From Bacteroidetes bacterium UBA6183 (lineage in GTDB: Bacteria > Bacteroidota > Bacteroidia > UKL13-3), in contig DITN01000045.1 in NCBI GenBank assembly GCA_002422865.1, positions 31,652 through 71,843 on the forward strand: a stretch of 40,192 nt of DNA, in the 5' to 3' direction. Numbering within the stretch: the first letter of the stretch is position 1; each line of letters starts with the position of its first letter. The notes below the pieces were generated by a model. That model was given only the letters and a program-made list of their open reading frames with translations. It made no database searches and had not been told where the DNA came from. Shown here in pieces: positions 7,862-17,201 of this stretch. The translations under genes and the position numbers were made by a program.

Positions 7862-9331
7862 TTAAAGGATGGTATAACTTGTTCCTTCTTTTCCATCTTT
7901 AATTTCGAAACCAATTTCTTTCAGTTTGTCTCTAATTAAATCAGAGGTTGAAAAATCTTTGCGTGATTTTGCATCTGTACGCACTTCCAAAATCATGTTC
8001 ATTAAACCATCAATTTTATCGGTATTTACCACGTTTTCTTCTTTTAATCCCAACACATCAAACACCATGTTTTTCATTAATTGTACCAAGGTCTTTTTGT
8101 CACCTTCGGTAATGGTTTCTTTGCCATCATTTACGCTGTTAATTATCCTAACACCATCAAACAAATGCGATAATGTAATTGGGGTATTAAAATCATCATC
8201 CATAGCAGCATACACGTTGGTTTTTAACTCGCTGATATTAGAGGTTGATGTTGTTGACGTTTTTAAACCCTCCAACAACTTCATGGCATTCATTAATCGT
8301 GCAAAACCTTTTTCGGCAGCCTGTAAAGCTTCGTTGCTAAAATCAAGCGTGCTGCGGTAATGTGCCTGAAGCATAAAAAAGCGCACGGTCATTGGGCTGT
8401 AACCTTTATCCAATAATTTATGACTACCCGAAAATAACTCAAACGGCAAAAAAGAATTACCTAAACTCTTGCTCATTTTTTGTCCGTTAACGGTAAGCAT
8501 ATTGGTGTGCATCCAATAATTAACCGGAGTTTTATGGTGATTGCAGGCTACGTTTTGCGCAATTTCATTGGTATGATGTGTAGGAGCTAAATCCATACCG
8601 CCACCATGTATATCGAACCTGTCGCCTAAATATTTTTTACTCATGGCCGAGCACTCCAGGTGCCAACCCGGAAAACCTTCGCCCCAAGGACTAGGCCAGC
8701 GCATAATGTGCTCCGGTTTTGCTTTTATCCAAAGGGCAAAATCTAATCGCCCACGTTTATCATCTTGTCCACCAAGCTCACGTGTACCGTTTAGCAAGTC
8801 ATCCAAATTACGACCGGTTAATGCAGTGTAGTTATTGTCTTTGGCAAACTTTTCTACATCAAAATAAATGGTGCCGTTACTTTCATATGCAAAACCATTG
8901 GCCATTATTTGTTTGGTCATTTCTATTTGCTCGATAATATGACCGGTAGCAGTTGGTTCTACACTTGGTGGAAAAGCATTAAATGCAGCCATTACATTGT
9001 GAAAATCGATGGTGTAACGTTGCACAATCTCCATCGGTTCTAACTGTTCTAGTTTTGCTTTTTTGCTAATTTTATCTTCACCTTCATCGGCATCACTTTC
9101 CAAGTGACCCGCATCGGTGATGTTACGCACATAACGCACCTTGTAACCCAAGTGTTGCAGGTAACGAAATACTACATCAAAAGAAATAAAAGTACGCGCA
9201 TTGCCTAAATGTGCATTGTTATATACCGTTGGTCCGCACACATACATACCCACGTGGCCGGCATGTATAGGTTCAAACTTTTCAGTGGTACGCGTAAGCG
9301 TATTGTATAATTTAAGGTTGTGGTTAATCAT
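7862..9331 (-). CDS. cysS: Cysteine-tRNA ligase
   Basis: This class I aminoacyl-tRNA synthetase charges tRNA-Cys. At 489 residues it has the normal family length. Landmarks are YVCGPTVYN (30-38), containing the first zinc ligand Cys32, followed by HLGNAR at 41-46 (the HIGH-type motif); WHLECSAMS, IHGGGMDL and HHTNEIAQ, which supply further zinc ligands; and KMSKS at 285-289 for ATP. The C-terminal helical tRNA-binding region is complete. The ATG at 9331 lies only seven bases after a TAGATTTG promoter element, so the mRNA leader should be extremely short. The downstream glutaminyl-cyclase-like gene is 38 bases away and probably co-transcribed. Confidence 0.97.
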   Translation of the reverse strand: MINHNLKLYNTLTRTTEKFEPIHAGHVGMYVCGPTVYNNAHLGNARTFISFDVVFRYLQHLGYKVRYVRNITDAGHLESDADEGEDKISKKAKLEQLEPMEIVQRYTIDFHNVMAAFNAFPPSVEPTATGHIIEQIEMTKQIMANGFAYESNGTIYFDVEKFAKDNNYTALTGRNLDDLLNGTRELGGQDDKRGRLDFALWIKAKPEHIMRWPSPWGEGFPGWHLECSAMSKKYLGDRFDIHGGGMDLAPTHHTNEIAQNVACNHHKTPVNYWMHTNMLTVNGQKMSKSLGNSFLPFELFSGSHKLLDKGYSPMTVRFFMLQAHYRSTLDFSNEALQAAEKGFARLMNAMKLLEGLKTSTTSTSNISELKTNVYAAMDDDFNTPITLSHLFDGVRIINSVNDGKETITEGDKKTLVQLMKNMVFDVLGLKEENVVNTDKIDGLMNMILEVRTDAKSRKDFSTSDLIRDKLKEIGFEIKDGKEGTSYTIL

Positions 9332-9338
9332 AAACGCA

Positions 9339-9369
9339 CAAATCTATTAAAAGGATAATGGTATATAAA
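9339..9369 (-). promoter_or_regulatory. Predicted cysS promoter
   Basis: Minus-strand TAGATTTG at 9339-9346 is a full match to TAnnTTTG, with TTTA (9366-9369) in place of TTTG 19 bases upstream. Only seven bases separate it from the cysS ATG. Confidence 0.6.
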
Positions 9370-9371
9370 AT

Positions 9372-9397
9372 AAAAAAGCGCCCGAAAGCGCTTTTTT
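9372..9397. terminator. Terminator after the DUF3127 gene, bidirectional in form
   Basis: AAAAAAGCGC and GCGCTTTTTT pair perfectly around CCGAAA. On the minus strand it lies 13 bases after the DUF3127 stop, immediately before the cysS promoter. Confidence 0.88.
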
Positions 9398-9409
9398 ATA
9401 ATGTTTTAA

Positions 9410-9778
9410 TTAAAACGGCAAATCATCTGAGGCTGAATCGGCCGTAAAGCTTGGTTCGTTATCCGGATGAAACGGATCAACATCAGGAGCAGAGGCTCCC
9501 GCACCTTGACCTTGAATTTTCCATGCGCGTGCATCTGTGTACCAACGGCCATTGTATTCACGGCTTTCCAAATTTAATGATGCCGTAATTACATCACCCA
9601 CATTAAAACGCTCAAGGTCGTTCACCTTCTCGTTCATGGTGCTAATCATTACTTTGCGTGGGTAAGTTTCTTGTGTTTCAATCACAAATTCTTGCTTGCT
9701 CCAAGGTTTGCCTGCTTTGCTAATTCCTTCTGTTTTGTTCATTTTCTGAACAATTTTTCCTGTTATGTCTAAAGCCAT
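9410..9778 (-). CDS. DUF3127 family protein, SSB-like OB fold with acidic tail
   Basis: The 122-residue product matches the DUF3127 type found in Bacteroidota: an N-terminal beta-rich module (MALDITGKIVQKMN, then KQEFVIETQETYPRKV, FNVGDVITASLNLES and RWYTDARAWKI) of OB-fold appearance, about residues 1-88, followed by a low-complexity acidic linker. The protein ends in DDLPF, very like the DDDIPF tip of bacterial single-stranded DNA-binding protein that recruits repair and replication enzymes. This suggests ssDNA binding and partner recruitment, but no biochemical role is known to me. It has its own terminator and probably its own promoter. It is not the canonical SSB, which is longer and has different core residues. 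Confidence 0.82.
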   Translation of the reverse strand: MALDITGKIVQKMNKTEGISKAGKPWSKQEFVIETQETYPRKVMISTMNEKVNDLERFNVGDVITASLNLESREYNGRWYTDARAWKIQGQGAGASAPDVDPFHPDNEPSFTADSASDDLPF

Positions 9779-9936
9779 ACGTATAAATTATTTATTGTTT
9801 TATGCTTGCTTACAACACCATAAGCCCATTTTTGGAGCCAATGATGAAATGCGAAAATATCAGAAAAAAGTATGTTTTGTATGCGCGTTGATAATTTTTG
9901 GACATAAATATGGACAAACACTTGCAAGTAGTAAGT

Positions 9937-9971
9937 AAAAAAGCCACTGTAAAATTAATACAGCGGCCTTT
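9937..9971 (-). terminator. Terminator of the adhesin-PorP-OmpA operon
   Basis: On the minus strand GGCCGCTGT pairs with ACAGTGGC (one mismatch) around an AT-rich nine-base loop and runs into TTTTTT. It begins 25 bases after the OmpA stop. Confidence 0.75.
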
Positions 9972-9995
9972 AATAACACAAATAATTAAACCGAT

Positions 9996-11837
9996 TTACA
10001 TTTTAATAATCTTAAACTCTGTTCTGCGGTTTTTCGAGTGATCTTCCTCAGAACATTTAACTCCATCCTTACACTTATTCAACAATTTCGATTCTCCATA
10101 TCCTTTCCAAGTTAAACGCTTAGGGTCAATACCTTTTGATAAAATATATTTACCTGAAGCCTCTGCGCGTTTTTGCGATAAAGTTTGATTGAACTTTGCA
10201 CTTGAACGAGAGTCGGTATGAGAGCCTAACTCAATTATCAATGTTGGAAACTCTTGCATGGCAGCAACAATTTTGTCTAATTCTAAAGCTCCATCAGGTC
10301 TAACATCCCATTTACCCAAATCAAAATAGATAGGATTTAAGTTAAGTAACTTACCCAAATCTTGGCCAACCTTAATTTTAGCAACCGGAACCGGTGCAGG
10401 TATTGGCGCAAGAACAACACTTTCACTCATCTCGCGATTGGCATTAAATGAAGGCTTAGCAGTTAGCTTCAATGGCTTAAAGCCTGGTTTGTTTGCTTCA
10501 ATTTGTATTGGAGTGGCAGGATGATAATCCAAAGCAGAAATCGTCACACAGACTTTGCCAGAATTACCGCTTTCGGTTTTATAAGTATTACTGCCATAAG
10601 TAATGTTTACAACAGCTTGATTAATTGCACGTTTGTTTAACGAATCATTTAATTGAACACAAACTTTATAAGGAGTGGTATCTATAGAGAATGTATAAAC
10701 ATCATCACCTCCTTTACCACCAGTACGACTAGAAGTTAAATATCCTTTTAATTGTTTGTTAATATGGTAATAAAAATCATCAAAAGCAGAATTTACAGGA
10801 GCTGAAAGCATGAATGGATTTGATGTACCCTTGTTTAAACAGTAAATATCTAAACCGCCCAATCCATTTATAGTAGTTGTGCTGTAATATAAATTTCCAT
10901 ACTCATCCACTGTTGGAAAAACTTCATCTGCAGTTGTATTTACCTCATTAACCGATACAGCGTTACTCCATGTATTAGTTGTTGTGTTTAGGTACATTTT
11001 GTACAAATCAAAACCACCTTTTCCGTTTGGCATATTTGATGAAAAGTACAAAGTATTAGTTGATGCATCAAAATATGGATGTTGAACACTGTATGAAACA
11101 TTGTTAACCGGAAGTGGCATATACGACCCATAACCATTAACACCTTTTACAGCAAACTGAATCTCTAGGTTGAATATACCTTGTTTGTTTGGTTTGGCAT
11201 AACTACGCGTAATAAATAAGTAATTGCCAACTGCATGTATAGGACCAACATGATTCTTATTATCCTCAACAGGTAATTTACTCGATTTAGTTAAAGCTGT
11301 TACTTCACATTTTTCATTAACACTGAATGATTTTAATAATGAATTTTCAATGTTGTTTTTTACAGTAGATCTTGTTGATGAAAGTAGAATATTACCCTCA
11401 TGTAAGGCACAAGCAATATCATCTGCAGAACTGTTGAAGCAAGCATTTTCAATAACTGCCAACTTGGTGTAACTTCTTTCTACATTTCCCTCGGCATAAC
11501 CAAGTTGTTTTAACGAACTATTGTACGTGTTGGTATTTTTATTAAACTGTTTACCTAAAGATAAGTAATCAGCCATAGCAGTAACATCGTTTAGCTTACC
11601 TTGCTTATCCGCTATTTGATACATTTGAAACGCCTTTTCGTTTTGGTGTAAACGTTTCAGAATGTAGGCATAATCTGCAATTTGTGAAGAGTCGCCTTTT
11701 TCTAGTTGTTTACTCAGCATTTTTTCTGCACCAATCATATCACGCTCAAATAATTCGCGTTTTAATTTGGTATTGGTTTGAGCAATAACAGCATGAACCG
11801 AAAGAATGCTTAGTGCTGTAATAAATATTTTCTTCAT
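9996..11837 (-). CDS. OmpA-family outer membrane protein with PD40-like propeller repeats (T9SS-associated type)
   Basis: This 613-residue protein has a Sec signal peptide ending VIA|Q (Gln20), a short helical, TPR-like stretch (about 25-120), a beta-propeller of PD40-like blades such as HPYFDASTNTLYFSSN and FPTVDEYGNLYYSTT (about 190-370), a carboxypeptidase-regulatory-like domain (about 375-460) and a C-terminal OmpA peptidoglycan-binding domain (about 500-613). The last holds the conserved ELGSHTDSR and a downstream QKRAEAS. Its role is probably to tie an outer-membrane complex to peptidoglycan. It follows the PorP/SprF gene by 11 bases and is the last gene of the operon. The trio of adhesin, PorP/SprF and OmpA is a recurrent arrangement in this phylum. 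Confidence 0.9.
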   Translation of the reverse strand: MKKIFITALSILSVHAVIAQTNTKLKRELFERDMIGAEKMLSKQLEKGDSSQIADYAYILKRLHQNEKAFQMYQIADKQGKLNDVTAMADYLSLGKQFNKNTNTYNSSLKQLGYAEGNVERSYTKLAVIENACFNSSADDIACALHEGNILLSSTRSTVKNNIENSLLKSFSVNEKCEVTALTKSSKLPVEDNKNHVGPIHAVGNYLFITRSYAKPNKQGIFNLEIQFAVKGVNGYGSYMPLPVNNVSYSVQHPYFDASTNTLYFSSNMPNGKGGFDLYKMYLNTTTNTWSNAVSVNEVNTTADEVFPTVDEYGNLYYSTTTINGLGGLDIYCLNKGTSNPFMLSAPVNSAFDDFYYHINKQLKGYLTSSRTGGKGGDDVYTFSIDTTPYKVCVQLNDSLNKRAINQAVVNITYGSNTYKTESGNSGKVCVTISALDYHPATPIQIEANKPGFKPLKLTAKPSFNANREMSESVVLAPIPAPVPVAKIKVGQDLGKLLNLNPIYFDLGKWDVRPDGALELDKIVAAMQEFPTLIIELGSHTDSRSSAKFNQTLSQKRAEASGKYILSKGIDPKRLTWKGYGESKLLNKCKDGVKCSEEDHSKNRRTEFKIIKM

Positions 11838-11848
11838 GTGGATTAATC

Positions 11849-12766
11849 TTAATTAAAGTAACGTGGTGAGTTAACGCGTTGTGATTTCTTTGATAAGTTT
11901 AGTACGATAGTTAACTGATGGGTTTGTTTTGAAAGCAATGAAATAGCAGTTAACGGATAGTCATAGCAATAGTAAATATCTAACTTGTGATAATTTAAAA
12001 AGCCAAGCATTGCCCCAATACCTTCACCGGTGCGCGCACTTAAACCCAATACTAACTTTTCGTTAAACTCATTAGCTACATTAAAATCCATTTGAATAGG
12101 TGCATTAGCAACCTCTTTCACTAAAATACTCGGGCGTAATTTGTATGTGTTGGTTACATCAAAATTATAACCGGCATACATAAATCTGTGCGCAATAATT
12201 TTAGTGTTGATGCTTGCACTAGAGCCAAAGTCATAGTTGATTACACGCGGCTGGCTATAGCCTGCATAAAACTTATCTGTAGCCAACAAGAATCCAAAAC
12301 CTGCATTTGGTTTTAAACCACTGCTTAAGTTTTGTGCAAACATTGGATCGCCTGGAGTAACAGTAGCTACCTCTGTTAGATTCAAGCTGTTGATTAAACC
12401 ACTTAAGCGTATACCAGAAATCAACTTCCATTTTTTATTTAACTTAAGTTCATAGTTTACATCCGCGTTTATGGTATTGGTTTGCGAGATACCAATACGA
12501 TCGTGAATGTAAGAAAGACCTAAACCAACTTTCTCGCTTACCTTTCCACCAATAGCTAAGGTATATGTTTGAGGTGCTCCTTTAACATTCATCCATTGAT
12601 GACGACCTGTTGCATTTAATAAAGTACGACCATCGGCACCGGCATGTGTAGGGCTTAATATTTGTGCGTTTACCCAATACTGAGAAAACATTGGATCTTG
12701 CTGAGCGAAAAGCTTAGTAGAGGCCAATACCCCTACTAATGCTAATGTTTTAATATAATTTTTCAT
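11849..12766 (-). CDS. PorP/SprF family type IX secretion system membrane protein
   Basis: PorP/SprF proteins are outer-membrane beta-barrels that hold or deliver T9SS cargo at the cell surface. The 305-residue product has a signal peptide ending KLFA|Q (Gln22), then the family opening QQDPMFSQYWVN and alternating amphipathic strands through the C-terminus, including GLGLSYIHDRIG and AGYSQPRV. It lies 11 bases after the tandem-95 cargo gene and 11 bases before the OmpA gene. Type B cargo proteins with the gliding-motility C-terminal domain are commonly encoded next to a dedicated PorP/SprF, so this barrel probably serves the upstream protein. No T9SS core genes are in the window. Confidence 0.93.
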   Translation of the reverse strand: MKNYIKTLALVGVLASTKLFAQQDPMFSQYWVNAQILSPTHAGADGRTLLNATGRHQWMNVKGAPQTYTLAIGGKVSEKVGLGLSYIHDRIGISQTNTINADVNYELKLNKKWKLISGIRLSGLINSLNLTEVATVTPGDPMFAQNLSSGLKPNAGFGFLLATDKFYAGYSQPRVINYDFGSSASINTKIIAHRFMYAGYNFDVTNTYKLRPSILVKEVANAPIQMDFNVANEFNEKLVLGLSARTGEGIGAMLGFLNYHKLDIYYCYDYPLTAISLLSKQTHQLTIVLNLSKKSQRVNSPRYFN

Positions 12767-12777
12767 GCTTAATATTC

Positions 12778-15700
12778 TTATCTGTTAATGTAAATACTTC
12801 CAGAAATTGGTTTACCACCTGTACCTGTTTCTAAAATATAGAAATATGTTCCTGCAGGTACAATACCATCATCCATTACAAAGCCTTTGTTAGGCTCACC
12901 AGTCCACTCGTTGTTGTATTGCTGTTTGAAGTAAACAACCTCACCCCAGCGGTTAACAATAGTTAATTTATTGTTCGGATATTTCTCGATTCCTGGGATA
13001 ATGAATGCATCGTTTACACCATCTTTATCAGGAGAGAAACCCCCAGGTACTTTTACTTCAAGTTCGTTCACACTAATTACTACTTCTGCTGTATCACGAA
13101 GTGCTGCATTGTTTGCATCAGCAATTACATAAGTAAACTTATCAGCACCAATGTAACCTGTATTTGGAACATACATGAAAGTTGAATCAATTAATGATAT
13201 TGGTAACAATGTTCCATTTGCAGGATTGGTAATTATTTGTGGTAAAGCGAAACCACCACCATTTGGATTGATATCGTTTTTAGCTACATTAATTTTACCC
13301 TGACCGTTTTCGTTCACGTTTAAAGTATCATTAACTGCAATTGGATTTGATGCAGGATTAACAACATTAATTCTTACCCAAGCGCTATCGCACAATACTG
13401 GAGTTCCATTATCGCATATACGATACATAAATGAGTCGTTACCAATGTAGTTTAATGCAGGTGTGTATTTAACCGTTCCATTAGGGTTAATTACAAATGT
13501 TCCGTTTTTAGGATTGATGATTACAACAGGGTTGTTGATGGTTGATTTACCTTCTTTATCATCGTCATTTGCTCTAACGTCAATATCAATTGAACTATTT
13601 TTGTTTACGGTAGCAACATCATCCTTTGCATCAGGAGCATCATTAACTGCATCCACATTTATACGTACCCAAGCGCTATCGCATTTAACTGGATTTGCAT
13701 TGTTACATATTTTATACATAAATGAATCAACACCGTTGTAATCCGGATTTGGAACATAATTTATTTTTCCATCAGGAGTAACTGTTACTGTTCCGTGGGG
13801 AGGATTAACAACTACTACAGGAGGATTGTTAGAACCATCATTAATAACATCGTTTAATTTAACATCAATTACTATTAGTTGATCTTCTGTTGCATTAACC
13901 ACATCATCGTTTGCAATTGGATCACTACTTCTTGTGTTATTTACCCTTACCCATGCACTATCGCACAATATTGGCATACCATTATCACATACCTTATACA
14001 TAAATGAATCAGGACCGTAATAGTTAGGATTTGGCACGTAATTAATTTTTCCATCAGGAGTAATAGTAGCTGTACCATGTGCAGGATTAATAACAATTAC
14101 AGGAGGATTTAATGCACCTTCTTTATCATTATCATTTAATCTTACATCAATAACCACAGGTTGACCACCAACAGTTGTTGTATTATCATCATTTGCATTC
14201 GGCACATCGTTTACAGGTGTGATATTTACCCTAACCCAGGCACTATCACATAAAACTGGAGTTCCATTATCACATATTTTGTACATAAATGAATCAGGAC
14301 CGAATACATCAGGATTAGGAATATAACTGATGGTTCCATTTGGATTAACTACAACCGTTCCTTTTGAAGGTAAGATTGGTAACGTTGGAGGATTTAATAC
14401 ACCATCATCAGTATCGTTTAATCTTAGATCAACAGTAATAGAATCATCCTCATTAAGTGTTAATGTATCAGCATTTAATCTTGGCTTATCATTAACTGGT
14501 GTAATATTTACGCGCACCCATGCACTATCGCACAATACAGGAGTTCCACTATCACAAATTTTGTACATAAATGAGTCAGGACCAAAAGCATCAGGATTAG
14601 GTGTGTATGTGATTGTACCATTAGGATTTACCACAACTGTTCCTTTTGAAGGTTGAATAGGAAGTGTTGGTGGATTTAAATTTCCATCTACATCATTGTC
14701 ATTTAATCTCACGTCAATAGTACCAGAACCATCCTCGTTTACATTTAAAGTATCGTCATTTAAGTCAGGTCTATCATTAACAGAATTGATGGTGATTCTT
14801 ACCCAAGCACTATCGCATAAAGATGGAGTACCATTATCACAAACTTTATACATGAATGAATCTGGGCCGAAGTAGTTTAATGAAGGCGTATATTTAATTG
14901 TACCATTAAGATTAATGGTTATTGTACCATGCTTAGGATTGATTAATGCTGTTGGATTATTTAATGCTCCACCTTGATCGCTGTCATTACTTCTAACATT
15001 AAAATCAGTAATAACATCTTCATTGATGATATAGTTATCATCATTAGCAATTGGAGCAGTATTGGTTGAACTCAAGTTAATTCTTACCCAAGCACTATCA
15101 CAAACCACCGGCATACCATTATCACATACACAATATAAGAATGAGTCAACACCATTAGTAAAGCTAGCATTAGGCGTATAGGTTATTGTACCATTTGAAT
15201 TAACAACAGCTGTTCCATTTTGTGGCGCTCTGCAAACACTTGGCGTATTAAATCCACCATCATCGCTATCGTTATTAAGTACGTTTATAATAAATGGACC
15301 AGATCCATTGGTATTTAAAGTATCACCTCTAACAATTGGTGCATCATTTACCGAACTAATATTAAGTTTTACCCAAGCACTATCGCATAATGCAGGTGTG
15401 CTATTGTCGCATACACGGTATTGAAATGAATCAACACCGTGGTAATTTGGTAAGGGAACATAGGTAATAGTTCCATTTGTATTTACGGTAACTGTTCCGT
15501 GTAAAGGATTAGTAATAACAGTTGGATTTGACAAAGTTCCATCTACGTCTGTATCATTATTACGAACGTTGATGATTGCACTACCATCTTCAGCTAAATT
15601 TACAGTATCATTAACTGCATCAGGAGCATCGTTTACACTATTAATGGTTAATCTAACCCATGCACTATCACATAAAATAGGTGTGCCGTTATCGCAAACT

Positions 15701-17100
15701 TTATACATAAATGAATCAACACCAAAATAATTAGCATTAGGCGTATAGGTAACTGTTCCATTGGCATTAACAACCACAGTTCCATTGGCAGACTGTTGGT
15801 TAATGGTAGGATTATTTAATGTACCGTCAATATCGGTATCATTGCTTCTTACATTAATATTTAATGGAGTGTCTTCATTTAATATTCCGTTATCATCATT
15901 TGCATTTGGTACATCATTTACAGAATTAACCGTTAATCTTACCCATGCACTATCACAAAGTGAAGGTGTTCCATTATCACAAACCTTATACATAAATGAA
16001 TCAACACCAAAATAATTAGCAGTAGGAGTGTAGGTAATTGTACCATTTGTATTTACTGTAACAGTACCATGAGTAGGTTGCGTTTTAATGGTTGGTGCAT
16101 TTAGCAAACCAGTTGTATCCACATCGTTTGCTAAAACGTTTATAATGGTTACACTATCTTCTTTTGTAATAACATTATCATCGTTTGCATTTGGTGCTGT
16201 ATTTGCAACGTCATCATCTAGAATAGTAATACGCTTGGTGGAGTTAAACAATACTGCATTTACAGGTTCAAATAATTGAATATCGAAATATTCGTTAGGT
16301 TCTACCACCAAATTATTGATGATAGGCACTGTAATGGTCTCTATAGTATCATTTGGTAAAAAAGTAAGTGTGTCTTGAACTGTAGTATAATCTTGGCCGG
16401 CAAGCGCGGTTCCAGGTATAGTTCTGTATCTAACTTTTATAGTATTAGTTGAAGGTACCGATAACTTGATGTTAATATTTTTAGTTCCTGCATTTTCAAC
16501 TACAATACTATCGCTCGCATTGGTATTTGCACCAAAAACTAAGATACGGGGAAAAGAGTTCAGGTAATTGTTCAATAAATCTAATAAACCGGCAGTAGCA
16601 GCATTTCCGTTAACTGTTCCTGGAATAGGGGTAATAGACAATGTTTGTCCATTAAATGTTAAACCAATATATTTATTACTATCGAGCGCATAGGTAGATG
16701 AGCCGTTTGAACCATTAGTAGCCAAAGTAAAGTTTGTACCCGGAGCTGGCTGGAAGCAGATAGTAGTTACATTACCATTTGGAGCACGCCATTTGATAAA
16801 ACCATTGATGGTGTGTTGCACATTATTATTATCGGTAATTAGTACCATACCAATAATATCGTTTCCTTGAGCCACGAAAATGTTGGCCGAAGAGTTTTGC
16901 GCAAACTGAATGTTTTTCCACCCTAAACCAAACAAGTAGTAGGCATTAGATGCTTCATTGTTGGCTGTATTTTGCCCAACAAAACCATTGGTAAATGGCA
17001 CGGTAATAAAGTTTTGTGCGGAAATTTTAGTGGGACTAAAAAAACTTAGCAGGGTTAACATGGAGAGAAAGACCCCGATTTTTGTTACACTTTTTAACAT
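12778..17100 (-). CDS. Secreted tandem-95 repeat adhesin-like protein with type B T9SS sorting domain
   Basis: This 1440-residue surface protein has a signal peptide ending KISA|Q (Gln29), a unique N-terminal region (about 30-200), a Calx-beta domain (about 205-305, ending RITILDDD), ten close repeats that each end in CDSAWV plus one diverged repeat, and a C-terminal CHU_C/gliding-motility sorting domain (GGFSPDKDGVNDAF, RWGEVVY, GTYFYIL). Repeat landmarks in the DNA are mostly 285 bp apart, giving 95-residue units. Most repeats carry two Cys eight or nine residues apart (CDNGTPxLCDS). The role is probably adhesion or gliding. An upstream in-frame TTG at 17178 was rejected in favour of the ATG at 17100, directly before the signal peptide. 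It heads an operon with PorP/SprF and OmpA. Confidence 0.93.
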   Translation of the reverse strand: MLKSVTKIGVFLSMLTLLSFFSPTKISAQNFITVPFTNGFVGQNTANNEASNAYYLFGLGWKNIQFAQNSSANIFVAQGNDIIGMVLITDNNNVQHTINGFIKWRAPNGNVTTICFQPAPGTNFTLATNGSNGSSTYALDSNKYIGLTFNGQTLSITPIPGTVNGNAATAGLLDLLNNYLNSFPRILVFGANTNASDSIVVENAGTKNINIKLSVPSTNTIKVRYRTIPGTALAGQDYTTVQDTLTFLPNDTIETITVPIINNLVVEPNEYFDIQLFEPVNAVLFNSTKRITILDDDVANTAPNANDDNVITKEDSVTIINVLANDVDTTGLLNAPTIKTQPTHGTVTVNTNGTITYTPTANYFGVDSFMYKVCDNGTPSLCDSAWVRLTVNSVNDVPNANDDNGILNEDTPLNINVRSNDTDIDGTLNNPTINQQSANGTVVVNANGTVTYTPNANYFGVDSFMYKVCDNGTPILCDSAWVRLTINSVNDAPDAVNDTVNLAEDGSAIINVRNNDTDVDGTLSNPTVITNPLHGTVTVNTNGTITYVPLPNYHGVDSFQYRVCDNSTPALCDSAWVKLNISSVNDAPIVRGDTLNTNGSGPFIINVLNNDSDDGGFNTPSVCRAPQNGTAVVNSNGTITYTPNASFTNGVDSFLYCVCDNGMPVVCDSAWVRINLSSTNTAPIANDDNYIINEDVITDFNVRSNDSDQGGALNNPTALINPKHGTITINLNGTIKYTPSLNYFGPDSFMYKVCDNGTPSLCDSAWVRITINSVNDRPDLNDDTLNVNEDGSGTIDVRLNDNDVDGNLNPPTLPIQPSKGTVVVNPNGTITYTPNPDAFGPDSFMYKICDSGTPVLCDSAWVRVNITPVNDKPRLNADTLTLNEDDSITVDLRLNDTDDGVLNPPTLPILPSKGTVVVNPNGTISYIPNPDVFGPDSFMYKICDNGTPVLCDSAWVRVNITPVNDVPNANDDNTTTVGGQPVVIDVRLNDNDKEGALNPPVIVINPAHGTATITPDGKINYVPNPNYYGPDSFMYKVCDNGMPILCDSAWVRVNNTRSSDPIANDDVVNATEDQLIVIDVKLNDVINDGSNNPPVVVVNPPHGTVTVTPDGKINYVPNPDYNGVDSFMYKICNNANPVKCDSAWVRINVDAVNDAPDAKDDVATVNKNSSIDIDVRANDDDKEGKSTINNPVVIINPKNGTFVINPNGTVKYTPALNYIGNDSFMYRICDNGTPVLCDSAWVRINVVNPASNPIAVNDTLNVNENGQGKINVAKNDINPNGGGFALPQIITNPANGTLLPISLIDSTFMYVPNTGYIGADKFTYVIADANNAALRDTAEVVISVNELEVKVPGGFSPDKDGVNDAFIIPGIEKYPNNKLTIVNRWGEVVYFKQQYNNEWTGEPNKGFVMDDGIVPAGTYFYILETGTGGKPISGSIYINR
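13382..15947. repeat. In-gene tandem repeat array, period about 285 bp
   Basis: The codons for SAWV recur at about 13382, 13673, 13955, 14240, 14522, 14807, 15092, 15377, 15662 and 15947. Spacings are 291, 282, 285, 282 and then 285 five times, all multiples of three. Copies have diverged at the DNA level, so the array is old and not a recent slippage expansion. Confidence 0.95.
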
Positions 17101-17164
17101 ATTTAGATTATTGAATTGATTTTTAGCATTAAAACTGCTTGAAGGAGCAGTAAAATACGAGCTA

Positions 17165-17172
17165 CAAAGATT
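17165..17172 (-). promoter_or_regulatory. Candidate -7 element of the tandem-95 operon
   Basis: Minus-strand AATCTTTG is seven of eight to TAnnTTTG, placing transcription start near 17158. No TTG-like -33 element is found at the right distance, as would suit a promoter that needs an activator. Confidence 0.4.
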
Positions 17173-17201
17173 CAACAATCAATTGGTTTCCATGTCATTT
17201 C

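Noticed and set aside
13382..15947. CRISPR-like or satellite DNA array
   Set aside because: The period is 285 bp, in frame with a continuous coding sequence and diverged between copies. It is protein repeat structure.
13463..16279. Four plus-strand ORFs of 60-110 codons inside the tandem-95 gene
   Set aside because: They recur with the repeat period and translate the antisense of the repeats; none has an independent domain.
17101..17178. Upstream TTG start for the tandem-95 protein
   Set aside because: It would add 26 residues ahead of a normal signal peptide and overlap the candidate -7 element.
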